DNA from: Sulfitobacter sp. SK012 | GTDB taxonomy: Bacteria > Pseudomonadota > Alphaproteobacteria > Rhodobacterales > Rhodobacteraceae | DNA length: 64,000 bases | NCBI RefSeq assembly: GCF_003352085.1 | Contig: NZ_CP025804.1 | Location: forward strand, 3,286,001-3,350,000 | Direction of reading: 5' to 3' | In this document: positions 28,806 to 37,520 of the stretch, in pieces | Position numbering within the stretch: position 1 is the first letter of the stretch | How the letters are laid out: every line of letters begins with the position of its first letter | Notes under the pieces: generated by a model | The model's input: the letters and a program-made list of their open reading frames with translations, nothing else | What the model was told of the DNA's origin: nothing | The model's database searches: none | Program-made: the position numbers and the translations under genes

Positions 28806-29801
28806 ATGAACACTGACCGCCCGATCCTTGGCATCCTTTTAATGCTCGGTTTTTGCATCCTCGCGCCTGTCGGGGACGCTGTGGCAAAGCTATTGGGGCA
28901 ATCTGTCCCCTTGGGCGAAGTGGTTTTCATCCGATTTGCGGTTCAGGTGCTGATTCTCATTCCGATTATTTATGTCAGTGGCCGAAAATGGCGGATGCGG
29001 GGGCGCGTGCTTCGACTGACGCTCTTGCGCACGGTGCTTCATATCGTCGGGATCGCGGCGATGTTCACGGCCTTGCGGTACTTGCCGCTCGCGGATGCAG
29101 TGGCGATCGTCTTTGTCATGCCGTTCATCATGCTGCTGCTCGGAAAATATGTGTTGTCCGAGGAGGTTGGCATCCGCCGTCTTGCCGCCTGTACCGTCGG
29201 GTTTATTGGGACGCTCTTGGTTGTCCAGCCAAGCTTTTCCGAAGTTGGCTGGCCGGCCCTGTTGCCTGTATTCGTCGCGGTTAATTTGTCTTTCTTCATG
29301 CTGATTACCCGTCAGATTGCAAAAGAAACCGACCCAATCGGCCTACAGGCAGTTAGCGGGGCAATGGCCATCGCGATGATGTTGCCGATCCTGTGGATTG
29401 GCGCATCGTTTGACATCACTGTGCAGAACATAGCGCGCATTCAGAGTTTTGACTGGGGCCTGCTGCTGGCCATTGGGGTATTGGGGACGTTGGCCCATCT
29501 GCTGATGACATGGTCACTGCGCTTTGCGCCATCCGCCACGCTAGCACCAATGCAATATCTTGAGATCCCTTTTGCCACGCTTTTGGGTTTCGTGATCTTT
29601 CAGGACCTGCCTAACACCATGGCGTCGTTGGGCATTGCGATCACAATGGCCGCCGGCATTTATGTGGTCATGCGCGAACGGGCCACCGCGATGCTTGCGA
29701 AGCACTCAAGGACAACGCCTGTACAGCGGCCGCCAGTAGCGAACGTGGCGCGATCAGCAACATACCCGGTGCGTCCATCCACAACGCAACCTCTCCGGTA
29801 G
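28806..29801 (+). CDS. DMT family transporter (EamA domains)
   Basis: A 331-residue membrane protein with about ten hydrophobic helices in two EamA repeats (for example PILGILLMLGFCILAPVGDA and SATLAPMQYLEIPFATLLGF). It is a probable exporter of a small metabolite; the substrate is unknown. The start at 28806 gives a compact N-terminus. After the last helix (IAITMAAGIYVVMRER) a 40-residue Pro/Arg/Thr-rich tail runs antisense through the conserved 3' end of the thiamine diphosphokinase gene, so the tail may be a read-through extension. Confidence 0.87.
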   Translation: MNTDRPILGILLMLGFCILAPVGDAVAKLLGQSVPLGEVVFIRFAVQVLILIPIIYVSGRKWRMRGRVLRLTLLRTVLHIVGIAAMFTALRYLPLADAVAIVFVMPFIMLLLGKYVLSEEVGIRRLAACTVGFIGTLLVVQPSFSEVGWPALLPVFVAVNLSFFMLITRQIAKETDPIGLQAVSGAMAIAMMLPILWIGASFDITVQNIARIQSFDWGLLLAIGVLGTLAHLLMTWSLRFAPSATLAPMQYLEIPFATLLGFVIFQDLPNTMASLGIAITMAAGIYVVMRERATAMLAKHSRTTPVQRPPVANVARSATYPVRPSTTQPLR

Positions 29802-30363
29802 CGCGGTTTGACGTCCCGCTGGTTTTTGCAGGATCAAAGGCCAACCCATCAATCGGCCATTCAAGCCCCGAACTGCGCCCTGTAACTGGCAGTAATGGAA
29901 ACAGAGAGATCACATCACCCGCCTGCGTTGGGAGGGTAATATGGCGTGGAGCCAGCATTACGATTTCATTCTCACCAAGCAGAATACAAGGCTGATCCTG
30001 CCGGACAAGCAATGTGTGAAAACTGGCCAGTTGGTGATCAATGCGCAGCCCTGTGAAACCGACCGCCACAACCAAAGGTGTGGTCACACTTCTTAGAGCT
30101 TTGTCAAAATCGGTTGAGTTTTGTTCAGGGATTTTGTGAAATCTATCGCTCGGGATCTGCGCGATTGCATCATCTGGGGCACTGTCCATATCGCCGATAA
30201 CAGCCGCAGGCATAACGCCCGCCTCGAGCGCTAGAACCAATCCACCATCGACTGCGACGCAAGTTGGTGCCATGCTGAGCGCGTGTGTGAGGTCTTCCAC
30301 ACTGGCAGATCCGCCTCCGACCAGCGTGATTGGACCAAATTCGTGAACAATACTTTGAAACAT
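29668..30363 (-). CDS. Thiamine diphosphokinase
   Basis: A 231-residue enzyme that transfers pyrophosphate from ATP to thiamine to make thiamine diphosphate. The family motifs are present: VAVDGGLVLALEAG, VIGDMDSAPDD (metal-binding Asp), NSTDFDKALRS, GFTGLRIDHQLAS, and a C-terminal SNRATGEVALW for thiamine binding. It is the bacterial Thi80/YloS-type kinase rather than ThiL. The 3' end overlaps the convergent DMT gene by 134 bases, and its conserved thiamine-site segment lies inside that overlap. Confidence 0.9.
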   Translation of the reverse strand: MFQSIVHEFGPITLVGGGSASVEDLTHALSMAPTCVAVDGGLVLALEAGVMPAAVIGDMDSAPDDAIAQIPSDRFHKIPEQNSTDFDKALRSVTTPLVVAVGFTGLRIDHQLASFHTLLVRQDQPCILLGENEIVMLAPRHITLPTQAGDVISLFPLLPVTGRSSGLEWPIDGLAFDPAKTSGTSNRATGEVALWMDAPGMLLIAPRSLLAAAVQALSLSASQASRWPVRA

Positions 30364-30501
30364 CCGTGTTTAATGCCTTTATTAGAAACAGATCACAATG
30401 TCGCCACGAAATGATACGCCCAGAGGCACAAATTCGGACCGCTTTCGACTTGCGGCCCATGGTAAACCGTTGACTGCAAAAGCGCAGAGGACGAGCATCC
30501 G

Positions 30502-32775
30502 ATGATGAATAACAATAAGATTCTTACAGTCTCCTATGGCACCTTTTCGTGCACCCTGGAAGGTTTCGACGATTCCTTTGGGACGATGAAAGCCATTGCG
30601 GAGTATTTTCGCGATCTCGCCTCCGATGATCGGTATTTTGGCGCTGAGCCGCCGCAGCCTGATGCAGAGATGTTGGCACGGATCGCTCAAAAAGAGGTCT
30701 CTCGCCGGGTTGAAGCCCGCGAGCATGAGGGCAAGATCGTCCTGAGTGCGCATGAAGAGACCAAAGCGAAGGCGCCAGCCCCGCAACACGTATTGCCTGC
30801 GGTTGCGGCCACCGCTGCTGTTGCCGAAACGGATGTAGCCGCGGATGACACTTCAAACGAAGTCGCCGCTGAAACCGTCGCAGTTCCATCCGTGGAGCCT
30901 GTGGTTGCCCAAGCACCTGACGTGGTCGCCGATGTGGCACCTGTCGAAGAGGCAGAGGACGCAGTGGATCACGCCACGCTTGGCGCGCTGCTTGATGCCG
31001 ATACGCATGAAGAAGAAGAAGCCACCGTTGTGGTAGAAGAAGTAGAGACGTTCACTGCTGAGGTCGCTGTTGATGCGGTCGCCGTCGAAACCATCGAGAC
31101 TGTTGAAGCAGGTGCTGACATCGATGTTGCAGAAATCGACATCGTGCCCAGCCTGCCTGACACAGATGTTGAAGCGTTCTTTGCTGATAGCCCCGCCCCT
31201 CAAGACGCAATTGCTGAAGACATGGAAGTTGCGGAGCCGCAAGGTGCCGTTGGCGATACTATTGCCGACAAACTCAAGCGTATCCGTGCCGTTGTTTCCC
31301 AGCACCGTGATACGGACGAGGAGCCCGACTATACCGAAGACGAACATGCTGAAAACGATTTTGTGGCTTTGGATCAACCGATTACCGACTTTGATGAAGA
31401 TGATGTTGCCGCGACGCTGGATGCTGAGTTTGAAGCCGCACCTGATGGTGTGATGGCCGAAACCCTGCGCGACATCGAAGATGCGCTTGATGCAGACGAT
31501 GCAAATGAAGCAGTAGAAGTTGAGGATGACCCGGCGCAAGACACCGCCGAGGATATGGATGTCGACAGCGAAGAAGACGACATCGATGCAATTCTCAAAC
31601 GTCTTGACCGCGGTGCTGAGGCTGATGCCCAAGAAGACGAGATTTTGGGCGCTATCGGCGCGGATGATGCGGATGATGCGGATGAGGCCGAAGATGATAT
31701 CTCTGCCTTGATGGCCGCAAACAATAGCGATGACGCGGACCCACAGGATAACATCTTTGAAGCCGAAGACGTGATTGACGCCGACGCGACGGCCCCTCAA
31801 GCACGCGTTCTCAAAATCAAACGCGCCGAGCTTGAAGCCGCCATTCAACGCGGTGAGCTGGAAGAATACGAAGACGATGGCGATATGGCTGCCGCAAATT
31901 CAAGCCTCAGCGACCAGGACGAGCAAGAGCTCTCTCGCGAGCTGGCAGAGCTTGAAGCAGAGCTGGATGGCTCTGGTCACACACTCAGCGACGACGAGGA
32001 TGGCGGCACGGACACAGGGCTCGGCTTGGACGATTTGCCCGAGATGACCGAGGACGATGCGGCCGCAACGGCGCGCCACGTGCGCCCTGCTCTGCCGGAG
32101 ATCGATGGCGACCAAGACGCCGACCTTTCGCGCCTTATGGCTGAAACTGACAGCCAGATGGACGAGCCAGAGAGCGCCACGCGCCGCGATGCCTTTGCCC
32201 ATTTGCGCGCTGCTGTTGCAGCCAAGAAAGCAGATGATGTTGCCGGATCAGGCGCAGACGATGGTGCAGATGAGAATGAAGCCTACCGCGAAGACCTTGC
32301 GTCTGTTGTGCGGCCACGTCGTCCGGTCAGCAACCCTGACGGCCGCAAAGCCCGCCCCAGTGACGCACGCCCAGCGCCTTTGAAATTGGTGGCAGAACAA
32401 CGCATTGACATAGGTGCACCTAGCGATGCCGGCCCCGTACGTCCCCGCCGCGTGGCCGCAATGACGGAGACATCCACAGTTGTTGATGATGGCAGCTTTG
32501 CCGATTTCGCCTCAGAGATGGGCGCAACCAAGCTGCCGGATTTGTTGGAAGCGGCAGCCGCTTACATGTCCTTTGTTGAAGGGCGCCCACAATTCTCGCG
32601 GCCACAACTGATGACAAAGGTCCGTCAAGTCGAGCGCGAAGATTTCAGCCGCGAAGACGGGCTGCGTTCATTCGGCAAACTGCTGCGTGACGGTAAAATT
32701 GAAAAGATCAAAGGGGGCCGGTTTAAGGTCTCTGAACAGATCGGCTTTAAGCCTGACGCCCGCGCTGCTGGCTAA
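30502..32775 (+). CDS. Large acidic, mostly disordered protein of unknown function
   Basis: A 757-residue protein with a short ordered N-terminus (about 1-75: KILTVSYGTFSCTLEGFDDS, MKAIAEYFRDLASDDRYFGA) and an ordered C-terminus (about 670-745: LPDLLEAAAAYMSFVEGRPQF, SREDGLRSFGKLLRDGKIEK). Between them lie some 550 residues dominated by Glu, Asp, Ala and Val with a few helical charged blocks. There is no signal peptide or membrane helix. The N-terminal block looks like a small cytoplasmic interaction domain and the C-terminal one like a winged-helix-sized module. I recognise it only as a conserved roseobacter hypothetical. A strong intrinsic terminator follows. Confidence 0.85.
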   Translation: MMNNNKILTVSYGTFSCTLEGFDDSFGTMKAIAEYFRDLASDDRYFGAEPPQPDAEMLARIAQKEVSRRVEAREHEGKIVLSAHEETKAKAPAPQHVLPAVAATAAVAETDVAADDTSNEVAAETVAVPSVEPVVAQAPDVVADVAPVEEAEDAVDHATLGALLDADTHEEEEATVVVEEVETFTAEVAVDAVAVETIETVEAGADIDVAEIDIVPSLPDTDVEAFFADSPAPQDAIAEDMEVAEPQGAVGDTIADKLKRIRAVVSQHRDTDEEPDYTEDEHAENDFVALDQPITDFDEDDVAATLDAEFEAAPDGVMAETLRDIEDALDADDANEAVEVEDDPAQDTAEDMDVDSEEDDIDAILKRLDRGAEADAQEDEILGAIGADDADDADEAEDDISALMAANNSDDADPQDNIFEAEDVIDADATAPQARVLKIKRAELEAAIQRGELEEYEDDGDMAAANSSLSDQDEQELSRELAELEAELDGSGHTLSDDEDGGTDTGLGLDDLPEMTEDDAAATARHVRPALPEIDGDQDADLSRLMAETDSQMDEPESATRRDAFAHLRAAVAAKKADDVAGSGADDGADENEAYREDLASVVRPRRPVSNPDGRKARPSDARPAPLKLVAEQRIDIGAPSDAGPVRPRRVAAMTETSTVVDDGSFADFASEMGATKLPDLLEAAAAYMSFVEGRPQFSRPQLMTKVRQVEREDFSREDGLRSFGKLLRDGKIEKIKGGRFKVSEQIGFKPDARAAG

Positions 32776-32797
32776 GGATCTGCCGTTTCGGAAAAAC

Positions 32798-32833
32798 AAA
32801 AGGCGACCTCAGAAATGGGGTCGCCTTTTTTTT
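32798..32833. terminator. Strong intrinsic terminator (bidirectional)
   Basis: AAAAGGCGACC (32798-32808) pairs with GGTCGCCTTTT (32819-32829), loop of 10, with eight T in a row from 32826. On the minus strand the hairpin is followed by TTTTGTTTTT. It ends the acidic-protein transcript and probably also the convergent purA-DUF2842 transcript. Confidence 0.93.
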
Positions 32834-32858
32834 CCTGTGAACACCGGTTTGGCAAGAG

Positions 32859-33086
32859 TTAGTCGCTTTGTTCCGCATCTGGATCAGCTTGACCCACACC
32901 TTTGAAAACAAAGCGTAATGGGATTGCCCAGACCACACCGAGCCCCACATATATCAACAACTCGACCAGAAACGACTGGCGCTGAAACAGTGACACCAAA
33001 ACCACTGCTGCAAGGATATAAAGCGGCAACCCCACCAACAGAACGACCAATGCCCAGCGCCGACGCGCCTTGTAACTTAGTGCCAT
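32859..33086 (-). CDS. DUF2842 domain small membrane protein
   Basis: A 75-residue protein with two transmembrane helices (WALVVLLVGLPLYILAAVVLV and LLIYVGLGVVWAIPLRFVF) joined by a short loop, ending in an acidic tail. This is the DUF2842 family of alphaproteobacteria, function unknown. It lies 46 bases downstream of purA on the same strand and probably shares its transcript. Confidence 0.85.
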   Translation of the reverse strand: MALSYKARRRWALVVLLVGLPLYILAAVVLVSLFQRQSFLVELLIYVGLGVVWAIPLRFVFKGVGQADPDAEQSD

Positions 33087-33132
33087 GATGCGTCCCTCCT
33101 TTGCGCCTTACGTGGTGCCCAGCTTGCTCAGG

Positions 33133-34425
33133 TCAATCCGCAAACGGATCGGTCACCAAAATAGTATCTTCGCGTTCGGGCGACGTGCTCAGCAAAGCAA
33201 CGGGGCAACCGATCAGCTCTTCGACACGGCGCACATATTTGATTGCTTCCGCCGGGAGTTCCGCCCAACTGCGTGCGCCTTCGGTAGATTGGCTCCAGCC
33301 GGGCATTTCCTCATAAACGGGCGTGCACCGCGCTTGCTGATCTGCAGCTGTCGGCAGATAATCAAGCGCTTTCCCGTCAAGCTCGTAGCCCACGCAAATC
33401 TTGAGCGTCTCAAAACCGTCGAGCACGTCGAGTTTGGTAAAAGCGATCCCATTGACGCCGCTGGTCGCACAGGTCTGACGTACAAGAACGGCATCAAACC
33501 AACCGCAGCGTCGCTTGCGCCCGGTTACAGTACCAAATTCATGGCCCCGCTCGCCAAGACGCTGGCCATCCGCATCGTCAAGCTCTGCTGGAAACGGCCC
33601 TTCGCCCACGCGGGTGGTATAGGCTTTTACGATGCCGAGCACAAAATCGATGGAACCAGGGCCAATGCCCGTACCGGTCGCTGCCTGACCTGCAATCACG
33701 TTAGACGAGGTCACAAAGGGATAGGTGCCGAAATCGATGTCCAAGAGCGCGCCTTGAGCGCCTTCAAACAAGATCCGTTTGCCCGCGCGGCGCTTTTCGT
33801 TGAGGACTTTCCAAACCGGGGCTGCATATTCCAGCACTGACGGCGCAATCGCACGTAGATCAGCCAACAGTTTTTCGCGGTCGATAGGCTCAAGCCCCAG
33901 ACCCCGGCGCAGAGCATCATGGTGCACCAAGGCGCGATCCACACGTAGCTCAAGCGTTGCGTCATCGGCCAAATCGGCAACTCGGATGGAACGCCGCCCA
34001 ACTTTGTCTTCGTATGCGGGCCCGATGCCACGCCCTGTCGTGCCAATTTTGGCGACGGAATTTTGTGCCTCACGGGCACGGTCCAGTTCGCCATGAATAG
34101 GTAGGATCAACGGAGTGTTTTCAGCAATCATCAGCGTTTCAGGCGTGATTTCAACACCTTGCCCACGCAAACCTGCGATCTCTTCTTGCAAATGCCATGG
34201 GTCCAGGACAACGCCGTTGCCGATCACCGAAAGCTTGCCACCGCGCACGATGCCAGATGGCAACAAGGATAATTTGAACACCTCGCCATCAATGACAAGC
34301 GTGTGGCCCGCGTTATGTCCGCCTTGAAAACGGGCAATGACATCCGCCCGTTCAGACAGCCAATCGACAATTTTGCCTTTTCCTTCGTCGCCCCACTGTG
34401 CGCCTACGACAACAACATTAGCCAT
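33133..34425 (-). CDS. purA: Adenylosuccinate synthase
   Basis: A 430-residue GTP-dependent enzyme converting IMP and aspartate to adenylosuccinate, the first committed step to AMP. Signatures: [19 protein letters not shown] at the N-terminus with the catalytic Asp, [12 protein letters not shown] with the catalytic His, and [14 protein letters not shown] for IMP binding. The length is normal. DUF2842 follows on the same strand. Confidence 0.98.
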   Translation of the reverse strand: MANVVVVGAQWGDEGKGKIVDWLSERADVIARFQGGHNAGHTLVIDGEVFKLSLLPSGIVRGGKLSVIGNGVVLDPWHLQEEIAGLRGQGVEITPETLMIAENTPLILPIHGELDRAREAQNSVAKIGTTGRGIGPAYEDKVGRRSIRVADLADDATLELRVDRALVHHDALRRGLGLEPIDREKLLADLRAIAPSVLEYAAPVWKVLNEKRRAGKRILFEGAQGALLDIDFGTYPFVTSSNVIAGQAATGTGIGPGSIDFVLGIVKAYTTRVGEGPFPAELDDADGQRLGERGHEFGTVTGRKRRCGWFDAVLVRQTCATSGVNGIAFTKLDVLDGFETLKICVGYELDGKALDYLPTAADQQARCTPVYEEMPGWSQSTEGARSWAELPAEAIKYVRRVEELIGCPVALLSTSPEREDTILVTDPFAD

Positions 34426-34619
34426 GACTGCCCTTTCTCAAATCAAACCCGGCACCGTATAGCCCCGGCTGAACCCGGACGAAACCATGAAATGGGCTAG
34501 ACGGACTTTGAAACGTCAGAAACACCTGTGCCTCGAGGTAATAAATTCAATTTTGGCACTCCATGGACTTTCCCGCGTTCGACGGAGATATTTGGGATCA
34601 ACGGAAAAGGACAAAACAT

Positions 34620-35015
34620 ATGGGCTTTATCCTGCGTTGGCTTTGCGCCTTTTTACTGCTGGCTGCGACGTTCAATCCGACGGAATTCAACTACGTCAAA
34701 TGGGTCCGCGACTATGGCGACATGAACATATCTCTGGCATTGCTTTTGGGGTTGTTGCTGTTGATCGGCTACATCGTTTACCTGCGCGCCACGCTTCGCA
34801 GCATCGGTGGGCTGGGGATGCTCTTGGTGCTGGCATTGGTGTCGGCAGGCCTTTGGGTGTTGTATGATTTTGGTGTGCTCAGGCTCGATAACTCCAACTT
34901 TAATGTATGGTTGGGTTTGACGGCGCTGAGTTTCGTTCTGGGCATTGGGCTCAGCTGGAGCATCGTACGGCGCGCCGTTTCAGGACAAGCAGATGTGGAT
35001 GATTTAGATGCGTAA
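34620..35015 (+). CDS. Small integral membrane protein (DUF6524-like)
   Basis: A 131-residue protein with four hydrophobic helices (for example LRWLCAFLLLAATFNPTEFNY, LALLLGLLLLIGYIVYL, MLLVLALVSAGLWVLYDFGV, LGLTALSFVLGIGLSWSIV) and an acidic C-terminus. The ATG at 34620 has AAGGA 8 bases upstream. The pattern fits the DUF6524 family; the function is unknown. The stop overlaps the next small gene by 8 bases. Confidence 0.75.
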   Translation: MGFILRWLCAFLLLAATFNPTEFNYVKWVRDYGDMNISLALLLGLLLLIGYIVYLRATLRSIGGLGMLLVLALVSAGLWVLYDFGVLRLDNSNFNVWLGLTALSFVLGIGLSWSIVRRAVSGQADVDDLDA

Positions 35016-35220
35016 ACCTGCCCGAACCGAACAAGATTTTACCAAGTTCTACTATACCAAAGTTGGGCTGGGCGAAGGATGTGGCTGCGCGGAGCGCGTG
35101 ATTGACGTGCATGAATTCAACAGGTTGGCCGGCACCTCAAAGCTCAAAGCGCCTCGTTTGCCTAAAAAAGGCGCGCTCAAACGGTTTTTGCAAAAAGCAG
35201 GGCTTTATTCCCGACGCTGA
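35008..35220 (+). CDS. Conserved small basic protein of unknown function
   Basis: A 70-residue, Lys/Arg-rich protein (MRKPARTEQDFTKFYYTKVG) with a CGC motif (GEGCGCAERV) near residue 25 and a basic C-terminus (PKKGALKRFLQKAGLYSRR). There is no signal peptide. It overlaps the upstream membrane-protein gene by 8 bases, so the two are co-translated. The family is not recognised and the function is unknown. Confidence 0.6.
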   Translation: MRKPARTEQDFTKFYYTKVGLGEGCGCAERVIDVHEFNRLAGTSKLKAPRLPKKGALKRFLQKAGLYSRR

Positions 35221-35232
35221 GCCTGCTGTGTA

Positions 35233-35547
35233 TCAGTCGCCTAAATGAACGGGCGCGCCGTGCGGCGTGCGTAAATAGGCGCGTTCCCATGCACTGCGGA
35301 ATTGCTCAACGGCTTGCGGCGTCGCAATATTTGCGTCTGCAAGAAAAGCTTCAAGCGTTTCGAGCCAAGCCGTGAAATAGTCGTCCCCACCATTAAGCTC
35401 TTTTGTCAGACCGTTCTGCGCAAGCGTCGCCCCAAAGCGCGTGGCCCACGTGCTCCAGTCAAAATGACCGGCCTCGTTCAGGTGCACCGTCAGTGCAAAA
35501 ACCTGCGCGTGCCAGGGTGCTTCAAAGACGGGTTCGGGTGTGCTCAT
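35233..35547 (-). CDS. Nitrile hydratase accessory protein (activator)
   Basis: A 104-residue protein of the nitrile hydratase accessory/beta-N-terminal family: PEPVFEAPWHAQVFALTVHLNE, FDWSTWATRFGATLA and DDYFTAWLETLEAFLA. Such proteins help load the metal or oxidise the active-site Cys of the alpha subunit and resemble the N-terminal domain of the beta subunit. Its ATG overlaps the beta-subunit stop by four bases (ATGA), making the third gene of the nthA-nthB-accessory operon. Confidence 0.9.
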   Translation of the reverse strand: MSTPEPVFEAPWHAQVFALTVHLNEAGHFDWSTWATRFGATLAQNGLTKELNGGDDYFTAWLETLEAFLADANIATPQAVEQFRSAWERAYLRTPHGAPVHLGD

Positions 35548-36215
35548 TGCGGCAACAAATAGCTTTGCCACAAGTCCAGAACGACCTCATCGCGGGGGTG
35601 TTCAGGGTGCGCCCACAGCTCAGATGCTTCAAAAACCACAGCATAAAGCGGCTCTGCACCATCGCCAAGACCGTGAGCACTGCTGTCGGGCAATACATGG
35701 TTGCCGTGCACGCGCAGAATGCGACCGCGTGCGCCTGCACCGTACATCGGCAGGCGCGTATGCCCACCATCAACCAACGTATTTTCGGCAATGGCACGGG
35801 TGATCACTGCGTCACCGGGCGCAAATTGCGCAGGCGTTGTGGTTGGCCGATCTGATGGGCCGCCAGCGGCCAGAACAGCCGGAACCTTTGCGGAGGTCAG
35901 CATTTTCTCTGCCAGATCGGTTGCGCCAACAGCACCACCCGACAGTTCCTCGCGGGTCAATACGTCTCGGGCCACCAGCAGATCGGCCAATCCGGCCATC
36001 CATTTTTCGTAATAAGAAAAAGCAGCATAATCTGTAGGGGCAAGGCATTCGCGGGCATGACGCGAGATATCGATGTTCCATTTGCCCAGTGATCCAGACG
36101 CCAGTGTCAGAGCCAAGGCACGCTTGTGCCAGTCCTCGTGAAACACCTCGCCCTCGGCTTCGGGAATTACGGGGCCATCGCCAAACCGACCGCCCATGTC
36201 GTGGACGCGGCTCAT
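35544..36215 (-). CDS. nthB: Nitrile hydratase beta subunit
   Basis: A 223-residue protein starting [16 protein letters not shown], the standard beta-subunit N-terminus. The C-terminal barrel domain carries [28 protein letters not shown] and [14 protein letters not shown]. With the alpha subunit it forms the heterodimer that hydrates nitriles to amides in the cytoplasm. The start at 36215 overlaps the alpha stop by four bases (ATGA). Confidence 0.94.
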   Translation of the reverse strand: MSRVHDMGGRFGDGPVIPEAEGEVFHEDWHKRALALTLASGSLGKWNIDISRHARECLAPTDYAAFSYYEKWMAGLADLLVARDVLTREELSGGAVGATDLAEKMLTSAKVPAVLAAGGPSDRPTTTPAQFAPGDAVITRAIAENTLVDGGHTRLPMYGAGARGRILRVHGNHVLPDSSAHGLGDGAEPLYAVVFEASELWAHPEHPRDEVVLDLWQSYLLPQ

Positions 36216-36829
36216 TGTGCGTTTACCACACCAGTGCCGATCATACTGTCGCGGGTCACAATGTCGGCCAGCGCCTCTTCGCTCCAACCGTCTGTGCCAG
36301 TGGGGCGCATCGGGATCACCAGATATCGCACCTCTGCGGTCGAATCCCAAACACGTACCGCCATATCAGGGCCCAATGCTACGCCGAAATCTGCCAGTAC
36401 TTTGCGCGGCTCACGCACAACGCGGGCGCGGTATGCATCCGATTTGTACCATGTCGGCGGAATGCCCAAAAGTGGCCATGGATAGCAACTGCACAGAGTG
36501 CAAACGACAATATTATGCGTGGTAGGTGTGTTTTCCACCGCGACCATGTGTTCGCCCTGACGTCCGTAAAACCCCAAGTTGGACACGGCTGCGGTAGCGT
36601 CACTCAACAGATGAGCATGGAAATCTGGATCAACCCATGCCTTGGCGACAACGGCGGCACCGTTACGTGGCCCGATTTTGGTCTCGTAGGTGTCGATGAT
36701 CACATCAAGGGCGGCAGGATCAACCAGACCCTTTTGAGTTAGAATCGTCTCCAAAGCCTTGATCCGCAGGGCGGGATCAGGTGGCAACAACGTATGGGGG
36801 TGATCGTGGTCATGGCTATCATGGGGCAT
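36212..36829 (-). CDS. nthA: Nitrile hydratase alpha subunit, cobalt type
   Basis: A 205-residue metal-binding subunit. The active-site loop [15 protein letters not shown] (Cys 110, 113 and 115, Ser 114) has Thr after the first Cys. In this family CTLCSC marks non-corrin cobalt enzymes, whereas CSLCSC marks iron ones. In the mature enzyme two of the Cys become sulfinic and sulfenic acids. The His-rich N-terminus ([12 protein letters not shown]) might help metal acquisition, which is inference. It is divergent from secG, with a 152-base gap that must hold both promoters. Confidence 0.94.
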   Translation of the reverse strand: MPHDSHDHDHPHTLLPPDPALRIKALETILTQKGLVDPAALDVIIDTYETKIGPRNGAAVVAKAWVDPDFHAHLLSDATAAVSNLGFYGRQGEHMVAVENTPTTHNIVVCTLCSCYPWPLLGIPPTWYKSDAYRARVVREPRKVLADFGVALGPDMAVRVWDSTAEVRYLVIPMRPTGTDGWSEEALADIVTRDSMIGTGVVNAQ

Positions 36830-36981
36830 GGCATTATCCTGCGTCGCAACGTGCTGCTTGTCTACCTCTGTTTGGCCGTTAAGTGACACGGCATCGATTG
36901 CCTGCCGCAGAGCCCTTGCCCCCAACGACGAACTTGCCTAGATACCCCAAACACGCAGCGCATAAACAAAGCACGGTACCC

Positions 36982-37341
36982 ATGGAAAACGTCGTTCTGA
37001 TCATCCACATCTTCCTCGCAATCGCGCTGATCGGTGCAGTTTTGCTTCAACGCTCGGAAGGGGGCGGCTTGGGTATGGGTGGCGGTGGTGCTGCATCTGG
37101 CCGGGCACCGGCAACAGCGATGGGCAAAGTGACTTGGGTCCTGGCCGCAGCGTTTATCGTAACGTCGATGTCGCTAACCATCATTGCTGCTCAGAAATCT
37201 GCAGGAAGCTCAGTCCTTGATCGACTGAGTGATACGCCGCCTGCTCAAAATGAGATCACGGCACCAGCGGCACCTGACGGGGACAATCTTCTGCCCCCCG
37301 CCCAAGGCGACAACGCGCCACTCGTCCCGACAGCGGATTAA
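36982..37341 (+). CDS. secG: Preprotein translocase subunit SecG
   Basis: A 119-residue inner-membrane protein with the SecG pattern: two transmembrane helices (NVVLIIHIFLAIALIGAVLL and VTWVLAAAFIVTSMSLTII) flanking LQRSEGGGLGMGGGG. It is an accessory subunit of SecYEG in protein export. The Pro/Ala-rich acidic tail is usual in this group. The ATG at 36982 has only a weak ribosome binding site. pyrG follows downstream, as in related genomes. Confidence 0.94.
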   Translation: MENVVLIIHIFLAIALIGAVLLQRSEGGGLGMGGGGAASGRAPATAMGKVTWVLAAAFIVTSMSLTIIAAQKSAGSSVLDRLSDTPPAQNEITAPAAPDGDNLLPPAQGDNAPLVPTAD

Positions 37342-37377
37342 TTCCGCAACACCAATACCTTGAGGTTTTGCCGATTG

Positions 37378-37396
37378 CCGCAACATCATGTTGCGG
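37378..37396. repeat. Small palindrome between secG and pyrG
   Basis: CCGCAACA / TGTTGCGG, a perfect 8-bp stem with a 3-base loop, 37 bases after secG. There is no T-run on either side, so it is not a standard intrinsic terminator. It could be a factor-assisted terminator or a protein site. Confidence 0.35.
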
Positions 37397-37520
37397 TACG
37401 GCCTTGCCTTACCTACACGAATCCTGTTACCCGTTAGTCCCGTGGTGCTGTAGTTTTTCACAGCACATCTGGGCGGTCTAACGACCCTCAAAAAGACAGT
37501 TCACGGGAGCAATCGCGCAC

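Noticed and set aside
30853..31848. A 331-codon minus-strand open frame opposite the acidic protein
   Set aside because: Produced by the Asp/Glu-rich codon bias of the real gene. No ribosome site or recognisable domain.
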